A stretch of DNA of 64,000 nt from Myroides sp. N17-2 (lineage in GTDB: Bacteria; Bacteroidota; Bacteroidia; Flavobacteriales; Flavobacteriaceae), in assembly GCF_002286775.1 (NCBI RefSeq), contig NZ_NSGJ01000022.1:1-64000 (forward strand). The letters are read 5' to 3'. This document shows, piece after piece, positions 59,011 to 64,000 of the stretch. The notes beneath the pieces are model-generated. The model was not told where the DNA came from and searched no databases. It was given only the letters and a program-made list of their open reading frames with translations. The translations under genes were made by a program, and so were the position numbers. How positions within the stretch are numbered: position 1 is the stretch's first letter; every line of letters begins with the position of its first letter.

Positions 59011-59748
59011 ATGGAAACCTTCTTAGTTATTATAGTAATCACCTTATTAGTTGTGATAGGTTGGTTGATTTATTCGATGCGTGCCATAAGCATCCGCCGA
59101 AATGAGTTAGAAACCGAGAGACAATTGTTTGATTCTAAAATTCGTTATCTACAGTTAGAGAATTTAGAGTCTAGATTAGATCCGCACTTGTTTAAGAATA
59201 TACTTAACTCTATACAGTCTCACGCTTATCAGACATACTATGCCTTAGATAAGATGGCAGGAGTACTAGATTATATTCTTTATGACAGCCAGAGAAAGAT
59301 GGTGTCTTTAAAAGAAGAACACGAGTTCGCTTTGCGATTAATAGATATCAATAAGATAAAGCTTAACCCTCTTTTTAGATTAGATATTCGCTCTAGTATA
59401 GGAGAGACTGAGCCTTATTATACAGAAGATCTTATCGCTCCACTTGTCTGTGTCGAGTTGATCGAGAATGCCTTTAAGCATGCAGATTTAGCAAGCTCAG
59501 ATGCATTTATTTCTATCTTGTTTAAACTAAAGAATAACCAGTTTGATTTGCTTGTATCTAATAAGAAATCTAGAATGAAGACACTGACTAAGGATAAAGG
59601 TGGATATGGGTTAACAGCTTTAAACAAGCGATTAGAGCTGATCTACGGACATACTTATAAACTAGAAAAAAGCGAAGACGATCATATTTATTCAATGCAC
59701 CTAAAAATTAACTTACATGATTTCAAAACTAAAATGCGTACTACTTGA
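59011..59748 (+). CDS. LytS-like sensor histidine kinase
   Basis: The 245-residue protein has one N-terminal transmembrane helix (about 4-24, LVIIVITLLVVIGWLIYSM), then a short coiled stretch and a His_kinase (PF06580-type) domain with LESRLDPHLFKNILNSIQ, where the His after DP is the phospho-acceptor. A HATPase-like C-terminal half has LVCVELIENAFKHADL and GGYGLTALNKRLELIYG. It has no large sensor domain, so it may sense membrane state or partner proteins. Its stop overlaps the LytTR regulator gene by 32 bases, so the pair is translationally coupled. Confidence 0.9.
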   Translation: METFLVIIVITLLVVIGWLIYSMRAISIRRNELETERQLFDSKIRYLQLENLESRLDPHLFKNILNSIQSHAYQTYYALDKMAGVLDYILYDSQRKMVSLKEEHEFALRLIDINKIKLNPLFRLDIRSSIGETEPYYTEDLIAPLVCVELIENAFKHADLASSDAFISILFKLKNNQFDLLVSNKKSRMKTLTKDKGGYGLTALNKRLELIYGHTYKLEKSEDDHIYSMHLKINLHDFKTKMRTT

Positions 59749-60427
59749 TGATGAAATGCTTGGACTGAAGTATTTGAAGATGCTTTGTGAGCAGATAGAA
59801 GAAGTTGAAATCGTAAAGATTTATGATAATCCTACTCTCTTTTTAGAGGAACTTCCTTTATTAGAGTTTGATGTAGCTATATTAGATATTAATATGCCAG
59901 GAATGGATGGATTAAGTGTCGCTCAGTTATTAGTAAATAAAGGAGTAATCTTCGTAACGGCGTATAAAGAGTATGCATTAGAAGCTTTTGAGATAGAGGC
60001 GATCGATTATATCGCTAAGCCAATTAAGAAAGAGCGTCTTCACAAGGCTATTTTGAAAGCGATGCGACAGTTTAAACCTGTGGATGATGTTAGCTTTATT
60101 ACGATTAATTCGAATAAAGGAAAGGCATTGTTACATTTCTCAGACATTCTGTATATCAAAACCAATGAGATCGATAGTAGAGATAAAGATGTGTATCTAG
60201 AGAATAACCAAGTAGTGATAGCAAAGAATATGTCTTTAGATAAGTTTGTCTCTGTGCTACCTAATAGCAAGTTCTGTCGTATTAATAAAGGTGAACTAAT
60301 AGCACTGCGTATAGTGCGTTTTTTTAGCCATGATGAGATCACGACTACACTGAAGACAGTAGAGGGAAAACCACTAGAATTAACACTTGGGATGACCTAT
60401 AAGACTGATTTTCTAGAGAAGATATAA
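59717..60427 (+). CDS. LytTR-family response regulator
   Basis: The 236-residue protein has a receiver domain (about 6-118; acidic pocket D11-D12-E13, phospho-acceptor D57 in ILDINMPGMDG, KP at IAKPIKKERL) and a C-terminal LytTR DNA-binding domain (about 135-230; FSDILYIKTNEIDSRDKDVYLENN, FCRINKGELIALR). It overlaps its kinase gene by 32 bases. The CPA2 antiporter gene begins 112 bases downstream, but no shared promoter or operator can be pointed out. Its target genes are unknown. Confidence 0.92.
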   Translation: MISKLKCVLLDDEMLGLKYLKMLCEQIEEVEIVKIYDNPTLFLEELPLLEFDVAILDINMPGMDGLSVAQLLVNKGVIFVTAYKEYALEAFEIEAIDYIAKPIKKERLHKAILKAMRQFKPVDDVSFITINSNKGKALLHFSDILYIKTNEIDSRDKDVYLENNQVVIAKNMSLDKFVSVLPNSKFCRINKGELIALRIVRFFSHDEITTTLKTVEGKPLELTLGMTYKTDFLEKI

Positions 60428-60539
60428 TATTCGTTACACAATAATATCATTTCATTACAACTTCAGTGGCTTTGGATTCATATTTGCTTTTTATCACATA
60501 TATAATAGAGATGTTTGCATCGGATAAAAAAGTAATAGT

Positions 60540-62807
60540 ATGTCAAAGTTTAAAAATTCTTTCCTTTATTTCATTATCATAGGAGGGTGTTCTGCCTTAA
60601 TGTATTGGGTAGTTTCTAAAGGAGTACGCTTAGAATCAGATGTAGTTAAAGTAGTATCGGATAAATCAGTATTCGAAAACTTTTTAGGTACAATACAAGA
60701 TAACTTAAATTTACCGCTAGCGTTATTACTAGCACAGATCGTGACTATCGTACTTGTAGCACGAGTATTCGGATGGATATGTAAGAAGATAGGGCAGCCT
60801 TCTGTAATCGGTGAAATCATAGCCGGTATCGCGCTAGGGCCATCATTAGTAGGAACCTATTTTCCTGAGTTTTCAGCCGCATTATTTCCTCCCCAATCTT
60901 TGGGCAACTTAGGCTTTCTAAGTCAGATAGGATTAATCCTATTTATGTTCGTCATCGGGATGGAGCTCGACTTAAAGGTACTGAAGAATAAAGCGCATGA
61001 TGCTGTACTGATTAGTCATGCCAGTATTATTATACCTTTCGCTTTAGGGATGACCTTAGCGTATTATATCTTTACTTCATTTGCGCCACAAGGCGTTGAG
61101 TTCCTTTCTTTCGGTTTGTTCTTAGGTATTTCGATGAGTATTACCGCCTTTCCTGTTCTCGCACGCATTGTGCAAGAGCGAGGATTACAGAAGACCCGAC
61201 TCGGAACTATCGTTATTACGTGTGCAGCAGCAGATGATATTACAGCTTGGTGTTTATTAGCAGCCGTTATAGCTATTGTTCAGGCAGGAAGTTTTACGAG
61301 TTCTTTATATATTATGGCTTTAGCGATTATCTATGTGATCGTTATGCTAAAATTAGTGAAGCCTTTCTTAGCGCGTATCGCTAAATATCAGTCTTCTAGT
61401 AATTTATTGTCTAAAGGGACAGTGGCGATATTCTTATTGACACTTATTATATCAGCATATTGTACTGAAGTTATCGGAATTCACGCTTTATTTGGAGCGT
61501 TTATGATGGGAGCAGTGATGCCTGATAATATGAAAATCAGAAATATCTTTATAGAAAAAGTAGAAGATATCGCAGTGATCTTATTCTTACCGCTATTCTT
61601 CGTTTATACGGGATTGCGTACAGAGATAGGGTTGCTAAACGAACCTTACTTATGGAAGATAACAGGGATTATTATCTTAGTCGCCACAGTAGGTAAATTC
61701 GTGGGAAGTGCACTAACCGCCAAGATAGTCGGAATGACTTGGAAAGATAGTTTGACCATAGGTGCGTTAATGAATACAAGGGGACTGATGGAACTTATCG
61801 TTCTTAATATCGGGTTCGACTTAGGTGTCTTAACAGGAGAAGTCTTTGCGATGATGGTGATTATGGCCTTGACTACTACATTTATGACAGGGCCAGTGTT
61901 AGACTTAATCGCTAAGATATTTGGGCCTTTAGTAGAAGATGAAACTACCACAGCAACCTCTAATATCGGCAAATATCAAGTGTCTCTATTCTTTGAGGAC
62001 AAGGCTAGCTTGAAGCCATTGATGAAATTAGCGAGCAGTTTCGTCGGTAAGAATAATGCAGATACAGGTATTACCGCGATGCACTTAGTGGAGAGTAATG
62101 AAGTGAATGCTTTTACTTCTACAGAATATGAAGGTGAAATCTTCGAGGCAGTGCAAGAAGAAGCGACGACGCTAGATCAAGAGGTGCAGACCTATTATAA
62201 AGTGTCTAATGACGTAGAGAGTGATGTAGTGAATGTGGTCAATGAGCAGATTAGTGATTTGCTATTAATCGAGATGGGATATTCTATTTATAGAGGATCA
62301 CTTCTAGGAAATATCCTTGGATTTACGACACGCATCATTAATCCTGACGTGTTATTAAATAAAGTAATTGGAAAAGAGAAGTTCTTTGAGAATTCGTGGT
62401 TTAATGCGCGAACTCAGCAGATACTTAATCGTTCTAAAGTTCCTGTAGGTATCTTTATTAATAAGGACTTTGATAAAGTAGAGCATATCTTTTTGCCTGT
62501 ATTTACGAAACAAGATTTGAAATTGTTAAGCTATGCACAGAAGTGGATACGCAATAGTGAAGCGCAAATAACAGTGCTAGACGCTACCGGACAATTAGAA
62601 AGTTACCCAGAGTTTAAAGAGCAAGTTCGTCTAATCGAACAATTTAAACCTAACCACATTAGAATAGTTAGTGCAAAAGAAGTAGATAAGGAGTTTATCG
62701 AAGAGTTTGACTTAATGCTGATCAGTTTAGACAGTTGGAAAAACTTAGTAGAGGAGAGAACCCCTTGGCTAAATAATGCCCCATCTATGCTACTAATGCA
62801 ATTGTAA
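60540..62807 (+). CDS. CPA2-family cation:proton antiporter
   Basis: The 755-residue protein has a leading transmembrane helix, a Na+/H+ exchanger (KefB/CPA2) domain of about 11-13 helices (about 55-460) with IGQPSVIGEIIAGIALGPSL, the unwound AADDITAWCLLA motif and NTRGLMELIVLNIG. A soluble C-terminal domain (about 480-755) looks like a weak USP-type repeat (VEHIFLPVFTKQDLKLLSYAQKW). It exchanges Na+ or K+ for H+ across the inner membrane. No RCK/TrkA-N domain is visible. It follows the LytTR pair and ends 38 bases before a terminator. Confidence 0.92.
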   Translation: MSKFKNSFLYFIIIGGCSALMYWVVSKGVRLESDVVKVVSDKSVFENFLGTIQDNLNLPLALLLAQIVTIVLVARVFGWICKKIGQPSVIGEIIAGIALGPSLVGTYFPEFSAALFPPQSLGNLGFLSQIGLILFMFVIGMELDLKVLKNKAHDAVLISHASIIIPFALGMTLAYYIFTSFAPQGVEFLSFGLFLGISMSITAFPVLARIVQERGLQKTRLGTIVITCAAADDITAWCLLAAVIAIVQAGSFTSSLYIMALAIIYVIVMLKLVKPFLARIAKYQSSSNLLSKGTVAIFLLTLIISAYCTEVIGIHALFGAFMMGAVMPDNMKIRNIFIEKVEDIAVILFLPLFFVYTGLRTEIGLLNEPYLWKITGIIILVATVGKFVGSALTAKIVGMTWKDSLTIGALMNTRGLMELIVLNIGFDLGVLTGEVFAMMVIMALTTTFMTGPVLDLIAKIFGPLVEDETTTATSNIGKYQVSLFFEDKASLKPLMKLASSFVGKNNADTGITAMHLVESNEVNAFTSTEYEGEIFEAVQEEATTLDQEVQTYYKVSNDVESDVVNVVNEQISDLLLIEMGYSIYRGSLLGNILGFTTRIINPDVLLNKVIGKEKFFENSWFNARTQQILNRSKVPVGIFINKDFDKVEHIFLPVFTKQDLKLLSYAQKWIRNSEAQITVLDATGQLESYPEFKEQVRLIEQFKPNHIRIVSAKEVDKEFIEEFDLMLISLDSWKNLVEERTPWLNNAPSMLLMQL

Positions 62808-62844
62808 CCTAGTTTCCATCATATAGATTATATTAATTTGTTGT

Positions 62845-62874
62845 GCGCCTTTTCTTAATAGAAAAGGCGCTTTT
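62845..62874 (+). terminator. Terminator after the antiporter gene
   Basis: Arms GCGCCTTTTC (62845-62854) and GAAAAGGCGC (62861-62870) pair perfectly around TTAATA and are followed by a short T run. Confidence 0.85.
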
Positions 62875-63123
62875 ATTTTATGTATATAATTGATAATTCT
62901 AGAATAAGTGTTGACTAAATACTATGATATAATTCCAGTTCATAGCTCTTTTATTAGAACTAGACCTCTTTTGTAGATTTTATGAAGTGAGTATAGGATA
63001 GTAAATAATCGCATTGTAAGAATAATAATATTCTTAATTTTATCTTAAAATGGTATAAATTACAGGTTGTTAAATTTTTAACAAAAAAGCCGTTTTTTGG
63101 TGATTTTGAATATGCTTTAAACC

Positions 63124-63136
63124 CAGTGATAGCAAG
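63124..63136 (+). repeat. 13-bp sequence shared with the copy 2 flank
   Basis: CAGTGATAGCAAG is identical to 24913-24925. Here it precedes the phased palindrome by 16 bp. Confidence 0.4.
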
Positions 63137-63152
63137 ACTTGTAGGGGTTTTA

Positions 63153-63243
63153 TTTGGGTGTTGTTCGGGAACAGTTTTGGTCTTCTTTTGAAAATAGGGG
63201 TAGTTTGCGAATAAGACCCGAACAGACCTCAAGCAATACCGCA
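63153..63243. repeat. Helically phased palindromic repeat, copy 4 (diverged)
   Basis: Left units start at 63153, 63164, 63175 and 63186 (TTTGGGT, TTCGGGA, TTTTGGT, TTTTGAA). Right units start at 63205, 63216, 63226 and 63237 (TTGCGAA, ACCCGAA, ACCTCAA, TACCGCA). Spacing is 11/11/11, a 19-bp centre, then 11/10/11, as in the other copies, although the units are more diverged. The 12-bp centre (63193-63204) contains GGGG. The flanks carry AAACCCAGT and ACTGGGTTT. The gap 62875-63562 otherwise holds no supported gene. Confidence 0.6.
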
Positions 63244-63410
63244 TAAATACTGGGTTTCAGCCTTTTTTAAGCTGTTAAAAAAACCGTTAAAATTAAAAAA
63301 ATGAATTTTAGAAAGCGGTAGTTTGAGCTTTCTTTTTTGTAAAAAGTACTAGGCTTTTAGTGGAGTGATATTCTCAATACGAGCGCATTGATTTAAAGCC
63401 TTTTACATTG

Positions 63411-63418
63411 CAAAGATA
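63411..63418 (-). promoter_or_regulatory. -7 motif reading toward repeat copy 4
   Basis: The minus strand reads TATCTTTGCAATG, so the -7 motif TATCTTTG points into the element rather than away from it as in copies 2 and 3. A transcript from it would cross the repeat and could be a noncoding RNA. Confidence 0.4.
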
Positions 63419-63562
63419 CAAAAAAAAGTGTGTTGTTGAGAGGGGGAGGAGGAAAATCTATCCTCTTAGATTATCTCCACTATATTTAAAGGAATTAGTT
63501 GTGTTTTTTTAATTGTATTTTATTAAATTACAGTGTTTTATAATTTCTTTAAAATAGAAGCA

Positions 63563-63907
63563 ATGAAAGGTATCAATGAAGAACAGCTATATATTTATTT
63601 TTTAGAAACTATAGATAGTTGTGGTGGTTTTCTTCTTGAGTGTAATGATGAAAAAATAGGATATTTAATTTTTGAAGTTTTTGATATTAATGTTCGTACA
63701 TTTTTTTATAGTGATACGCTTACAAAATTACTTTCCAAAAGAATGATCTCTCAAGATATTTATCATAAAGCTATAGCTACTAGGGATTTGTATTTAAGTA
63801 TAGAAGATACTAGCTTATGGAGTATTAGTGGGGTAAGAGAAAGCACTATATGGAAAGAAATATTTGATTTGTGTGATGATATCCGAACTCAAGTAAATGC
63901 TCATTAA
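63563..63907 (+). CDS. Hypothetical protein, possible orphan immunity
   Basis: The 114-residue product from MKGINEEQLYIYFLETIDSCGG is soluble, acidic and mixed alpha/beta, without signal peptide or known motif. A GTG-started frame ten codons longer begins at 63533, but the ATG at 63563 is the more ordinary start. AT-rich sequence, small size and isolation beyond a repeat element resemble the immunity-like orphans near 6 kb and 28 kb, which is the only reason to suggest that role. No toxin is visible before the window ends. Confidence 0.6.
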   Translation: MKGINEEQLYIYFLETIDSCGGFLLECNDEKIGYLIFEVFDINVRTFFYSDTLTKLLSKRMISQDIYHKAIATRDLYLSIEDTSLWSISGVRESTIWKEIFDLCDDIRTQVNAH

Positions 63908-64000
63908 TGAACTATTGGAGTAAGTGATAATGTACATATTTAATTTATCTAATACCCTGTATGCGTATTATGATTAGTTAGCTACTTTATTTTAAGCATA

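Noticed and set aside
62960-63244. 94-codon minus-strand frame across repeat copy 4
   Set aside because: The frame lies over the phased repeat units and has unnatural composition; similar frames over copies 2 and 3 encode unrelated sequences, so it is a by-product of the repeat.

Overview
This AT-rich window comes from a chromosome of the family Flavobacteriaceae (phylum Bacteroidota); a Myroides-like genus is my best guess, but the sequence alone does not prove the genus. The evidence is the gene set: the PorX-type response regulator with a PglZ-like domain, gldF-gldG, Flavobacteria-type TlpA/DUF4369 lipoproteins and Crp/Fnr-like sensors. Many genes also have a Bacteroidota -7 promoter motif, TAnnTTTG, a few tens of bases before the start codon, and Shine-Dalgarno sequences are mostly absent. 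Most of the window is core housekeeping sequence, with four accessory patches and a family of unusual intergenic repeats.

Layout. 1-5.3 kb: the end of an unknown gene, then pheT, a DCC-family thiol protein and a mutS2-like gene without the Smr domain (all minus strand). 5.4-9.5 kb: an accessory island with YwqK-like, ankyrin and SUKH-like orphan immunity candidates, a broken gene, and an AbiEi/AbiEii toxin-antitoxin operon flanked by two long palindromes. 9.5-24.4 kb: a Crp/Fnr regulator, DUF3995, a CoA-transferase, a metallo-hydrolase with a TTG start, small lipoproteins, an esterase, a dihydroorotase homologue that has lost its metal ligands, a DEAD-box helicase with an RGG/SR tail, rdgB and recG. 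24.4-28.8 kb: a second accessory patch with a repeat element, an HTH-DUF6922 plus nucleotidyltransferase pair, a Crp/Fnr-cupin-tautomerase cluster, a 46-codon Imm26-like fragment and an orphan gene, ending at tRNA-Val. 28.9-45.2 kb: alanine dehydrogenase-tsaE-porX, glycosyltransferase-coaE-histidine kinase-response regulator, oxyR, an ECF sigma factor with a membrane protein, two TlpA-like proteins, a transglutaminase-like protein, a solute-binding-like protein and a second CoA-transferase. 45.2-57.6 kb: a repeat element, a prolyl-aminopeptidase-like hydrolase, nucleoside phosphorylase, SUI1/YciH, a 2OG oxygenase, ybaK, a lipoprotein, phoH, an SAM hydroxide adenosyltransferase, a monooxygenase, gldF, gldG and dnaN. 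57.7-64 kb: two orphan genes, a LytS/LytTR-type two-component pair, a CPA2 antiporter, another repeat element and an orphan gene.

The most unusual signal is a family of four intergenic elements (about 9367-9455, 24794-24884, 45673-45763 and 63153-63243). Each has eight heptamer-like units in two inverted groups of four. Units are spaced 10-11 bp apart, one DNA helical turn, and the two inner units start exactly 19 bp apart in all four copies. Unit positions are conserved while the sequence between units is not, and one copy uses a different core (TTCCCAA instead of TTCGGAA). Two copies carry an additional array with exact 10-bp period and end at a TAnnTTTG promoter motif. This looks more like a phased protein-binding array than a hairpin, CRISPR or terminator, and I do not recognise it as any described element.
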